Source: Methanobacteriota archaeon (GTDB taxonomy: Archaea; Halobacteriota; Methanosarcinia; Methanosarcinales; Methanosarcinaceae). Taken from it: 18,739 nucleotides of DNA. The position numbers and the translations under genes are program-made. The DNA lies in NCBI GenBank assembly GCA_030837265.1, contig JAUPKV010000666.1, positions 1 to 18,739 on the forward strand. The letters are read 5' to 3'. Positions within the stretch are counted from its first letter, which is position 1, and every line of letters begins with the position of its first letter. The notes beneath the pieces were generated by a model that was not told the origin of the DNA, searched no databases, and saw only the letters and a program-made list of their open reading frames with translations. This document shows positions 5,331 to 12,171 of the stretch, one piece after another.

Positions 5331-7319
5331 ATGCTAATGCAAAACATGCTTATTTATGGGATAGATATCGCCAGGGGGTCTCCCCGGGCAAGGGAGCTCC
5401 CAAGGTATGCCCTTGCCATCCTTAAAGATGGAGAAGTGTCTCACCAAAATATGCTCCGGCGACAGAAGATATTTAATATGATCCAGAAGGAAAGACCGGA
5501 GATAATAGCCGTTGATAACATTTTCGAGCTTGCTGCAGACAGGAGCGAACTTCTTTCTCTAATGGAACGCTTGCCTGAGGGCGTAAAACTTGTTCAGGTA
5601 ACAGGTGGTCTGCAACCTGAACCTCTTGTCCGGATTGCAAGAAAGCACGGGTTTTCTTTTAACACCGAAAACCCAAATGATGAAGCAGAGGCATGTGCTC
5701 GCCTTGCAAGCCTGGGAGTAGGACATGAGGTTTCTCTCTTTGAAGATATTACAAAAATCAAGGTCAGTAGGGCGCGTTCTCTCGGTAGGGGAGGCTGGAG
5801 CCAGAACCGGTACCGCAGGAAGGTACATGGCGCAGTGCTGCAACGGAGCCGGGAAATTGAAAATATCCTGAAAGACCTCTCACGTGAAAAAGGTGTCAGG
5901 TTCGAAGCCGTAAATGTAAAAGGATTCGGAGGTTATGTCAGGTCTGAATTTACTGTTTATGCAAAACGCGGAGAGATACCAATACATTCAGTAGCAAGTA
6001 GCGATGCCCAGGTAATTGTAAGGAGTGTAGAACGCGATAAAATACGCTACATTCCCCTTAAACCGAAACAAGCGAGACGTAAATTTACAATTGTAGGAAT
6101 AGATCCGGGGACAACTGTCGGTATATCTATTCTTTCACTGGATGGAGAACTTCTTTACTTAAAGAGTTTCCGGGGTATTACTCCTGATGAAGTTGTCAAG
6201 CTTATTGCCGAATACGGAAAACCCGCAGTAGTAGCCAGTGACGTTAGACCCATGCCTGGCTCGGTTGAAAAAATCAGAAGGAGCTTCAATGCAGTCCCTG
6301 CAAGTCCGGGGATTGAAATTTCCTCCGAGGAAAAAATTGCTCTTGGAAAGACTTTCGGTTATTCGAATGACCATGAAAGAGATGCATTGACTGCAGCTCT
6401 TCTTACTTACAGGAGTTACAAAAACATCTTCACCCGGATTGAGAAGAAAGCTCCAATTGACGCTGATCTTGAGCTGCTAAAGTTTCATGTGATCCGGGGA
6501 GATTCGATCGAAGCTGCAATAGAAAAAATAAAGGCTACGGAAGTCTCCGAAAAAACAAAGACTAAGGAAAGTTCCGAGAAGCCTGAAGAGAAGGCAATCG
6601 ACGAACCTCTGAAAAAAACAAGGGAAATTATCCAGCGTCAAGGAGAACAGATACAGAACCTGCAGGAATACCTTGAGGATTTAAAGGGAGAACTACATGC
6701 TAGGGACCGGAAAATTTCCAAACTAGAATCAAAGTTGAATAATTTCAGGAAAGAGGCTTTTATTGAAGTACGTAAATCAAAAGAGTTACATATAAGGGAT
6801 GAAACCATAGAAAACCTCAAAAAAGAACTCATCCATAGAAATAAAACTTTAAAAGAATTACGGCGCCGAAACAACAAGATGCGCAGAATCCGAAAAATGG
6901 AAATACGCGGTGAAGGTACTCCTGTTAAGGTGATTGCGGCTTTTACAAAAGAATCCATTGCTGAAACGCAGGAAAAATACGGGCTTAAGGAAGGGGACGT
7001 AGTTTTTCTGGAAAATCCAAGCGGAGGCGGAGCTTCAACAGCCCAGATACTTATAGAAGCCAAAATTCGTGCCATACTCATCCCGGAAGACATTTCACAT
7101 GCAGCCTCTGAAACCTTCTTTAAAGGGAATGTTCCGATCTTACGAAATATTCCTCTTGAAAGAGCGGAAGACTTTGCAATGGCAGATCCGGAAATCCTTA
7201 AAACCTCAATTGCTGCGTGGGAAAAAGAAGCTGAGATTAAACACCGAAAAGCCAAAGAAGACGAACTTCAGAGTCTTTTTGAAGAATATCGAAGTGAAAG
7301 AAGGAGAGGACTTGTATAA
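5331..7319 (+). CDS. DUF460 / COG2433 protein with two RNase H-like folds and a coiled coil
   Basis: A 662-residue, archaea-type protein. Residues 8-125 look like a degenerate RNase H fold (YGIDIARG with Asp12, IIAVDN with Asp62, NPNDEAEACA with Asp117/Glu118). Residues 252-360 are the RuvC-like DUF460 core: IVGIDPGTTVGI (Asp258), VVASDV (Asp304) and DHERDALTAAL (Asp347/Asp351). These acidic residues suit a metal-dependent nuclease or Holliday-junction-type enzyme, but activity is an inference. A highly charged linker (400-425) and a heptad-like coiled coil (about 428-520) follow, then a basic RRRNNKMRRIRK patch and a C-terminal alpha/beta domain (530-640). The start at 5331 is uncertain; in-frame ATGs at 5337 and 5346 are possible. 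It is convergent with the tautomerase gene. Confidence 0.9.
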   Translation: MLMQNMLIYGIDIARGSPRARELPRYALAILKDGEVSHQNMLRRQKIFNMIQKERPEIIAVDNIFELAADRSELLSLMERLPEGVKLVQVTGGLQPEPLVRIARKHGFSFNTENPNDEAEACARLASLGVGHEVSLFEDITKIKVSRARSLGRGGWSQNRYRRKVHGAVLQRSREIENILKDLSREKGVRFEAVNVKGFGGYVRSEFTVYAKRGEIPIHSVASSDAQVIVRSVERDKIRYIPLKPKQARRKFTIVGIDPGTTVGISILSLDGELLYLKSFRGITPDEVVKLIAEYGKPAVVASDVRPMPGSVEKIRRSFNAVPASPGIEISSEEKIALGKTFGYSNDHERDALTAALLTYRSYKNIFTRIEKKAPIDADLELLKFHVIRGDSIEAAIEKIKATEVSEKTKTKESSEKPEEKAIDEPLKKTREIIQRQGEQIQNLQEYLEDLKGELHARDRKISKLESKLNNFRKEAFIEVRKSKELHIRDETIENLKKELIHRNKTLKELRRRNNKMRRIRKMEIRGEGTPVKVIAAFTKESIAETQEKYGLKEGDVVFLENPSGGGASTAQILIEAKIRAILIPEDISHAASETFFKGNVPILRNIPLERAEDFAMADPEILKTSIAAWEKEAEIKHRKAKEDELQSLFEEYRSERRRGLV

Positions 7320-7335
7320 GCCCTCAAAATAAGTT

Positions 7336-7354
7336 CATTTTTCAAAAAATCCTT
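7336..7354. terminator. Bidirectional T/A-tract terminator between convergent genes
   Basis: ATTTTTCAAAAAAT (7337-7350), an imperfect palindrome, gives a T-run on both strands in the 35-bp gap between the DUF460 stop (7319) and the tautomerase stop (7355). Such T-runs suffice for archaeal RNA polymerase release, so one site may serve both genes. Confidence 0.45.
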
Positions 7355-7591
7355 TTACTTCTCGGTTTTCTGTTTAGAACCCGCTTCCATAGCCTTTACT
7401 TCATCCAAACCAATAGCTTGTCCGCCTACTCCCCAGCTTCCGCTCTTTACTTCCTGAACGACTACCAATATATAGCTTCGAAGGTTTTCTCCCATATATG
7501 AGACAAAAACATCAGTAACATCTTTTATAAGCTTCTTTTTCTCATCTTCGGAAAATACGCCTTCAATAAGTTTGATATCAACTAATGGCAC
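7355..7591 (-). CDS. 4-oxalocrotonate tautomerase-family enzyme
   Basis: A 78-residue protein beginning MPLVDIKLIEG, the signature of the 4-OT tautomerase superfamily: Pro2 becomes the N-terminal catalytic base after Met removal. The remainder fits the beta-alpha-beta unit (SEDEKKKLIKDVTDVF helix, then SYILVVVQEV strand and GSWGVGGQAI turn), with a charged C-terminal tail a little longer than the ~62-residue minimum. These enzymes interconvert enol and keto forms and work as hexamers or related oligomers; the true substrate here is unknown. The start codon is GTG, with GGGGGA 7 bases upstream. It lies 137 bp after cbiN on the same strand and has a TATA-like TTCATAAAAA (about 7630), so it is probably a separate unit. 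Confidence 0.85.
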   Translation of the reverse strand: MPLVDIKLIEGVFSEDEKKKLIKDVTDVFVSYMGENLRSYILVVVQEVKSGSWGVGGQAIGLDEVKAMEAGSKQKTEK

Positions 7592-7728
7592 TTCTTTTCC
7601 CCCTAAATCTACTACTCCCGATACTCTCGTTTTTATGAATTTTCACCTAATTTTATTGGTTTGAGGCTTGAAAAGCTTATCTTCTAAAAAATGAAAATTA
7701 GAGTTTACTCACGATTAAATTGCACTCT

Positions 7729-8007
7729 TTAAAATTTGCTCTTATTCTTCAAGTAAATAAGCAAACACGATATTACCAGTATTGAGAGAATAATTAAGTA
7801 ATATAGTTGATTGCCTTCAATATTAAATCCGAATATCCCTGATGGTTCGCCTTCCTCTTCATGTCCTTCAATTCCTAAAGCACTGTTAAACCTTTCTTCA
7901 ATACCCATATTACCCGAAATGAAGTATGCAGCCAGGCTTAACCCTACAACAAATAAAATCAAGACTCCAAACAGTAGACTACTTTTCCTTCTGTCTATTT
8001 CATACAT
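7729..8007 (-). CDS. cbiN: Small membrane subunit of ECF Co/Ni transporter (CbiN/NikN-like)
   Basis: Start at ATG 8007, which overlaps the cbiM stop in ATGTATGA and has GGGAGG 9 bases upstream; the longer upstream frame is only the overlap with cbiM. The 92-residue product has a helix at about 11-32, an acidic extracytoplasmic loop (IEGHEEEGEPSG), and a second helix at about 67-86 ending in K-N-K-S-K-F. This topology fits the CbiN/NikN auxiliary subunit, which holds the substrate-binding CbiM/NikM open for metal loading. The loop lacks a clear PDGLE motif, and the sequence match is modest, so position and topology carry the call. Confidence 0.7.
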   Translation of the reverse strand: MYEIDRRKSSLLFGVLILFVVGLSLAAYFISGNMGIEERFNSALGIEGHEEEGEPSGIFGFNIEGNQLYYLIILSILVISCLLIYLKNKSKF

Positions 8008-8680
8008 GTGGTTCAGCCTCCCGAACAAAAGGCCCAGTCTCTTGAAGCATATCCGGCCTGACTTTTTGTATATATGCCACTGCATAACCTGTTAGTACAG
8101 CCTCTATTGCAGCAACTCCCATGTTGATTCCGGCCAGTAAAGTGAGCCCATAGAGAATATCTGTGCTGCTCTGGGTTACTCCTTGAACACCCGAGATCAA
8201 TATTATAATTATCATAGTTATATTTCCCAAAAAAAGTCCTGCTACGGTAGCAATGCCGGCTCTTGAGAATGAGCTCAACTTGGCTTTGCCGAGCCAGTAA
8301 TATGTGGCATAGGCAATTGAAACTTCAGTCAAATTGACCAGGGTATTTGCGCCAATCATTCCCCACCCGCCATGTCCTATTGCAGCGGATAATATGTTCA
8401 CTATGAACACAATTATTCCTCCGACTGCCGGGCCTACGAGGATACCTATAAGAGGTGTGAGGTTCATGTGGACGCCTCCGAACAGAGGAATATTCACTTG
8501 AAAGATTGCAAATGCAGCAGCAGTACACATTCCAGCTAGAGTCAATATTTTACTGCTATCAGTTAGCTTTACTTTTTTCATCCAGTACACGCATAAGCAG
8601 ATAAAAATAATAGAGATCAACCACCATACAGAGCTCCATTGTAAGGTGAAAGCCCCATCTTCCAGATGTATATGAGCCAT
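8000..8680 (-). CDS. cbiM: Substrate-binding membrane subunit of ECF Co/Ni transporter
   Basis: A 226-residue integral membrane S-component (CbiM/NikM family) that captures Co2+ or Ni2+. The N-terminus MAHIHLEDGAF corresponds to the M-H-I-x-(E/D)-G metal-binding start, but with His at 3 and 5 instead of 2. GGVHMNLTP (69-77, His71) is the conserved second histidine region, and GILVGPAVGG and GHGGWG follow. Six to seven hydrophobic helices are visible. The start at 8680 has AGGAAA about 10 bases upstream. The upstream gap contains paired palindromes and a TATA-like tract, so cbiMN probably have their own regulated promoter. The metal cannot be decided from sequence. Confidence 0.88.
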   Translation of the reverse strand: MAHIHLEDGAFTLQWSSVWWLISIIFICLCVYWMKKVKLTDSSKILTLAGMCTAAAFAIFQVNIPLFGGVHMNLTPLIGILVGPAVGGIIVFIVNILSAAIGHGGWGMIGANTLVNLTEVSIAYATYYWLGKAKLSSFSRAGIATVAGLFLGNITMIIIILISGVQGVTQSSTDILYGLTLLAGINMGVAAIEAVLTGYAVAYIQKVRPDMLQETGPFVREAEPHV

Positions 8681-8893
8681 GATTAATTTCCTACCAGTTT
8701 ATTTTTTTATTATACATACGATATTTCAGACAATTTCGCTGATTTTTCATGTTGTTTCAATATATTTAATATTTGGTATTATACCAAAAAATTTGGTATC
8801 ATACCAAATTTCAAAACCGAGAAAAATCATCAGCAAATGGATACATGATAATGAGATTCTAAATGAGAAGGCCTTTTCTCAGCTTTACTTCTG
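8681..8893 (-). promoter_or_regulatory. cbiMN promoter region
   Basis: On the minus strand ATTAAATATA (8770-8761) is a plausible TATA box, abutting the first palindrome (8772-8788). Transcription would start near 8735-8740, giving a leader of about 55-60 bases. TGAGAAGGCCTTTTCTCA (8864-8881), starting 13 bp before the cbiO stop codon boundary on the downstream side, folds as a 6-bp stem with a 6-base loop followed by ATTTAG on the minus strand and may weakly terminate the cbiQO transcript. Confidence 0.5.
8772..8811. promoter_or_regulatory. Two tandem palindromic operators upstream of cbiM
   Basis: Site 1 (8772-8788) is TTTGGTAT-T-ATACCAAA, a perfect 17-bp palindrome. Site 2 (8789-8811) has the same core with centre C and extends to 23 bp, with 11-bp perfect arms starting AAATTTGGTAT. 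The centres (8780 and 8800) are exactly 20 bp apart, close to two helical turns, so two dimers could bind the same DNA face. The location beside the probable cbiM TATA box suggests a metal-responsive regulator; NikR-like or DtxR/other family control is possible but not shown. Confidence 0.7.
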
Positions 8894-9766
8894 TTAACTT
8901 GTTAGATATTCTACAAGCTCTTCTATAGTTACAGGCCTATTTTCCTTCCCTTCATCTCTGTGTTTACAAAGACTTTCGTATATCCGTACGATCTGAGGGC
9001 GTTTCAGTCCTGCATCCTCAAGTAAACAAGAATTGTAAAAGATCTCCGAAGGTCTGCCTTCAGCTATTACGGACCCATTCTTTACTATGCAGATCCTATC
9101 TGCTATACGTGCAGCAAGATCAAGATCGTGCGTAGCTATAACAATACTGATACCGTGTTCCTTTTTTAATTCGTAGATCAAGTTCTCAATAATTTCAGCA
9201 TGACTTGGGTCCAGATCCGAAGTGGGCTCATCCAGAGCAATAATTTTTGGCTTCATGGCAAGGATGCCTGCTATAGAAACCAGCCTTTTCTGCCCCCCAC
9301 TGAGGTAATTAGGAATTTTGTTTATAAGCTTCTCAGCTTTTACAGCCTTCAAGGCATTCATTGCTGCAACCCAAGCCTCCCCCTTGTTCATGCCCAAATT
9401 TAAGGGCCCGAACATAACATCATCCAGAACCGTAGGCGCAAAAAGCTGATCATCCGAATTCTGGAATACTATACCCACTTTCTTCCATAGGCCCTTCTTT
9501 GTTCTGGCATCAATCCGTCGACCCATCACATTAATATTACCTTTTGAGGGTATCAGCAAACCATTCAAATGTTCCAGTAGAGTTGATTTGCCTGAACCAT
9601 TAGCTCCACATATGGCAACTATCTCATTCTCTTGAACTCTGAAACACAGATCATGGATTCCAATGCTGCCGTCAGGATAGACATGGCTTGCACAATCTAT
9701 GTGTATCAGCTCATGCGGACAAGGGCAGTCGTGATCAGGAGCTGACTCAATATATTTTCCGTCCAT
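8894..9766 (-). CDS. cbiO: ATP-binding subunit of ECF Co/Ni transporter
   Basis: The start at ATG 9766 is chosen because GAGGTGA sits about 11 bases upstream, immediately after the cbiQ stop; an ATG at 9817 would overlap cbiQ by 34 bases with no ribosome site. The 290-residue protein has Walker A GANGSGKST (54-62), Q-loop FQNSDDQLF, signature LSGGQKRLVSIAG, Walker B IIALDEPTSDLD and switch ATHD, all intact. It powers uptake through the EcfT subunit. Before the usual start (LIHIDCASHVYPDG) is an extension of about 20 residues rich in Cys and His (DHDCPCPH), which could bind metal; this is unusual for the family. It follows cbiQ by 17 bases and is surely co-transcribed with it. Confidence 0.92.
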   Translation of the reverse strand: MDGKYIESAPDHDCPCPHELIHIDCASHVYPDGSIGIHDLCFRVQENEIVAICGANGSGKSTLLEHLNGLLIPSKGNINVMGRRIDARTKKGLWKKVGIVFQNSDDQLFAPTVLDDVMFGPLNLGMNKGEAWVAAMNALKAVKAEKLINKIPNYLSGGQKRLVSIAGILAMKPKIIALDEPTSDLDPSHAEIIENLIYELKKEHGISIVIATHDLDLAARIADRICIVKNGSVIAEGRPSEIFYNSCLLEDAGLKRPQIVRIYESLCKHRDEGKENRPVTIEELVEYLTS

Positions 9767-9783
9767 AAGTTGTAAACTCACCT

Positions 9784-10596
9784 CTAAATTGGTGAACCGT
9801 GAAATAATAGTAGACAAGCTACTGTGAAGACAAAAACCAGCACAATAATGTATTCCACAGGCCTCATCTGTTGAATTTCTGTTGCTGTAGCATATTTTCC
9901 ATCGTACCCTCTGGACTCCATGGCTTTGCTCACCCTTTCTGCCCGATCATAAGACCTGATAAAAACCAGTGCAAAGATCTCCGCGAAGGTCTGGCTTTGC
10001 CTGCTCATACTTCTGATAATTCCTCCCCCTCTCGATTTAAAAGCCGTTATCATGGAATCGACCATGTCTAATATGATAAAGAGGAACCTGTAGGACATCA
10101 GAAATATCTGATCTACGGGCGACGGAAAGATTCTATAAATCATGGCTGAAAGATGAGAATACTTGGTAGTCATGAGTAGCAGAAGGGAGGAAGTTATGGA
10201 TATCAAAGCCTTTAACAGAAGTCTTACTAGCAATAATAATCCATTATCCGTCAAGGTCAAAGATAACCAGGTCAATCTTAGAGAAAATAGCGGTACTCCG
10301 GGCTCACTCCATATCAATATAATTACCAGAGATAAAACGAAAAAAATAGGCAAAAGATACCAGTTGAATAATTTTCTTAAGGGCAGGTTAGATTGCCAGT
10401 ATAACATAATTATAAGCGTATATAACGCCACAAGCAGCCCAACACTTTGAACAATGGTCAAGATTACAATAATTGCAATAAACACTATTAGCTTTGCCCA
10501 GGGGCTAATCCTGCAGAGGATCGAGTGACAGTTTTCACTATAATAAGTGATGAGATTAAAGTCAGGGATATGGCCGGATGCCTGTGATTTGCTCAT
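9784..10596 (-). CDS. cbiQ: Transmembrane coupling subunit (EcfT) of ECF Co/Ni transporter
   Basis: A 270-residue membrane protein with about five to six helices. The cytoplasmic coupling motifs that contact the ATPase are present: FKSRGGG (about 188-194) and AMESRGYDG (about 226-234), both variants of the EcfT Ala-Arg-Gly signature. The N-terminus carries a soluble 35-residue segment (MSKSQASGHIPDF...) and the C-terminal helix ends at the stop. It couples ATP hydrolysis by CbiO to CbiM movement. The Shine-Dalgarno is weak (AAGAG, about 9 bases upstream of ATG 10596). A TATA-like tract lies at about 10747-10758, implying a leader of over 100 bases. It is the first gene of the cbiQO unit. Confidence 0.9.
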   Translation of the reverse strand: MSKSQASGHIPDFNLITYYSENCHSILCRISPWAKLIVFIAIIVILTIVQSVGLLVALYTLIIMLYWQSNLPLRKLFNWYLLPIFFVLSLVIILIWSEPGVPLFSLRLTWLSLTLTDNGLLLLVRLLLKALISITSSLLLLMTTKYSHLSAMIYRIFPSPVDQIFLMSYRFLFIILDMVDSMITAFKSRGGGIIRSMSRQSQTFAEIFALVFIRSYDRAERVSKAMESRGYDGKYATATEIQQMRPVEYIIVLVFVFTVACLLLFHGSPI

Positions 10597-11164
10597 GGGA
10601 ACTCTTAAGATATTTTTAAACGTTGCTAATTGATTTTTAGAGTGGATATGGATTTTTGCTCACATTCTCAGAGTATCCCGTTTTAAAGCTCTTTTCTTGG
10701 GAAACTCAGATAATTAATATTTTCAATGCAGATATTCCTCGGAGATAAATATATAATTTTTGGGTAAACCACAAATATACATACTAAAAGTTGGTGTATA
10801 TCCAAATTTTGATAATACAAAGTTTGATAAAGGCTTTTAACTAGTTAAAATCTTAGGAAAGTTTTTAAAAACAGATAGAGACCATAAAATGAAAGGTTTT
10901 ATTGAAAACTAAATTATTATATCAACTTAGGATAAAGTAGAGTTTTATAACCGTAAGATATATTATAACAGTTAAATATAATTATTAACACTTGAAGGTA
11001 GATGTGTTATAGATGTGTTATATACCACTTGGCAAACCTCGCTTCAGGCAAAATCCATACACAGGTCAGAGCTGCACTCAGGCTCATTGTTATTTGGTCA
11101 TCTGTAATGCACTATTTAAGTTTTGAATTTCCTTTTTTCCTTTGACTTCGTTATTATAATAAAT
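10597..11164. promoter_or_regulatory. Upstream region of cbiQ, with repeats and a GC-richer block
   Basis: This 568-bp gap holds the cbiQ promoter (minus-strand TATA AATTATATATTTAT, about 10747-10760). TTGGTGTATATCCAA (10791-10805) keeps the outer TTGG-N7-CCAA of the cbiM palindromes but is degenerate inside. AGATGTGTTAT occurs twice in tandem (11000-11010, 11011-11021). A block at 11027-11095 is clearly richer in G+C than its surroundings and contains a 26-codon minus-strand frame (11087-11007) and a 36-codon plus-strand frame (from 11013); neither has a ribosome site. It may be a decayed gene fragment or a small RNA. No cobalamin-riboswitch motif is visible. Confidence 0.35.
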
Positions 11165-11395
11165 CTAAGTTTTGAGCTCATTCTGGTTCTTTTCTTGACT
11201 TCTCTTCCGGTACCACCTGATGAAAAAAACGCCCATCACAATGCCTGCAAGAGCACCTACAATTAACCCTTGCCAATTATAAACGAAATAAGCTATACCA
11301 CTTATAAAAACTCCAAAAAAAGAAATAATATTCAATTCTTTATCTGAAAAAGTATTAACAGGCTTTTTTTGACGTTTATTCTTTGGTTTGCTCAT
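11165..11395 (-). CDS. Small two-helix membrane protein, unknown function
   Basis: A 76-residue protein with a very basic N-terminus (MSKPKNKRQKKP), two adjacent hydrophobic helices (about residues 24-39 and 43-60, the second Gly-rich: GLIVGALAGIVMGVF) and a basic tail (RWYRKRSQEK). By the positive-inside rule both ends face the cytoplasm. There is no Shine-Dalgarno; a TATA-like TAGCTATATAT is centred near 11425 on the minus strand, about 30 bp before the ATG, so the mRNA probably has almost no leader. A perfect 20-bp palindrome lies further upstream at 11453-11472. The family is not recognised. Confidence 0.65.
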   Translation of the reverse strand: MSKPKNKRQKKPVNTFSDKELNIISFFGVFISGIAYFVYNWQGLIVGALAGIVMGVFFIRWYRKRSQEKNQNELKT

Positions 11396-11452
11396 GGTAT
11401 TATTAGTTGACTAACGTTGATATATAGCTAATTATTTAGGGCGGATTTCCGT

Positions 11453-11472
11453 TTTTCAAATATATTTGAAAA
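11453..11472. repeat. Perfect 20-bp palindrome
   Basis: TTTTCAAATA (11453-11462) is followed directly by its exact reverse complement TATTTGAAAA (11463-11472). It lies 58-77 bp upstream of the small membrane gene start at 11395, upstream of its probable TATA box. Its form suits a dimeric DNA-binding protein. Confidence 0.65.
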
Positions 11473-11930
11473 GGGATTTTATCGGGAAGAAGGGCGCTGG
11501 CACAGAGTATTTTGCTATTAATAACACATTAAGTTGCTAAAATATTTTAAAAAACATAATTATTTATAGAATCAATATTAATTACCAACTCATCATATGG
11601 TTAAAATTTTAAACTCTTCTCTTCTTCAGTCTACCAACCTTTTCCCGGTTTACTTTTCTGAGGCGCTATTTCTAGATTCACGGATCTGAAGGCGCTGGTT
11701 TTCAGGAGGGACAATGGTTCTAAACTGAAAGTATTGAAGGGTAACCGGTAAAAAATAGAAGACAAAAAAATCTTGAATTCGCTAAAGGTAAGCTTTGTTT
11801 GCATTATCTTGACTCGAAAATCAATTCAAATACTGATTATTACTTTCATTCCGCTATCTTACATTATTAATAAAAAGTCCACATTTTGTGATATTTGAAA
11901 ATCGAGAGCCTTAATTTGTGAGCGTTAGGG

Positions 11931-12024
11931 AATTGTAATGCACAATTGTCATACAGATCAATTCAGTCAATTGCTAATCTCAATTAATTGTCGGATTGAA
12001 ATTGACAATTATTTCAATTAATTG
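11931..12024. repeat. Cluster of CAATT/AATTG elements upstream of uvrA
   Basis: About nine CAATT or AATTG units fall in 94 bp, at 11931, 11943, 11959, 11968, 11981, 11986, 12000, 12006, 12015 and 12020 (some overlapping). Two are identical palindromes CAATTAATTG (11981-11990 and 12015-12024), each preceded by T and followed by T, with centres 34 bp apart. The array ends just before the likely uvrA TATA box. AT-rich DNA favours such words, but this density is local to the site. Confidence 0.5.
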
Positions 12025-12171
12025 TATCTATTTAAGTTTTCACTAGTGAAGAATTTATTCCATCTAATTGTTTACTCTCATCCAACGTATTATACATCCT
12101 GGGACTTGAATTTAAAATAACATCTATCATGCTTACCGATCAACTGAGAAAAAAAACCTGAGAGAAGGAAA

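Larger units (their letters stand above)
11396..12171. promoter_or_regulatory. Long regulatory gap before uvrA
   Basis: The 776-bp gap separates a small minus-strand gene from uvrA. It contains the perfect palindrome 11453-11472 and, near 11486-11700, three short GGCGCT-containing segments without an open frame that I would call a gene. Nearer uvrA, the CAATT cluster (11931-12024) is followed by a TATA-like TCTATTTAAG (12027-12036) and by TTCACTAGTGAA (12039-12050), a perfect 12-bp palindrome placed between TATA box and the expected transcription start near 12058. A leader of about 110 bases would follow, ending in GAAGGA before the ATG at 12172. Confidence 0.4.

Noticed and set aside
6638..7255. 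205-codon minus-strand frame inside DUF460
   Set aside because: It lies wholly opposite a well-supported gene and its translation (Ser/Phe/Arg-rich) is typical of antisense shadow.
8008..8085. Longer start for cbiN (26 extra residues)
   Set aside because: The extra part lies inside cbiM and has no ribosome site, while ATG 8007 has GGGAGG at good spacing.
9767..9817. Upstream ATG for cbiO
   Set aside because: It overlaps cbiQ by 34 bases and lacks a Shine-Dalgarno; GAGGTGA precedes ATG 9766.
10597..10760. Cobalamin or other riboswitch in the long cbiQ leader
   Set aside because: I found no B12-box-like conserved segment or strong helix set in the leader on the minus strand.
11620..11760. 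Possible gene around the GGCGCT repeats
   Set aside because: The longest frame is about 28 codons after a stop, with no start or ribosome site; I could not support a gene.
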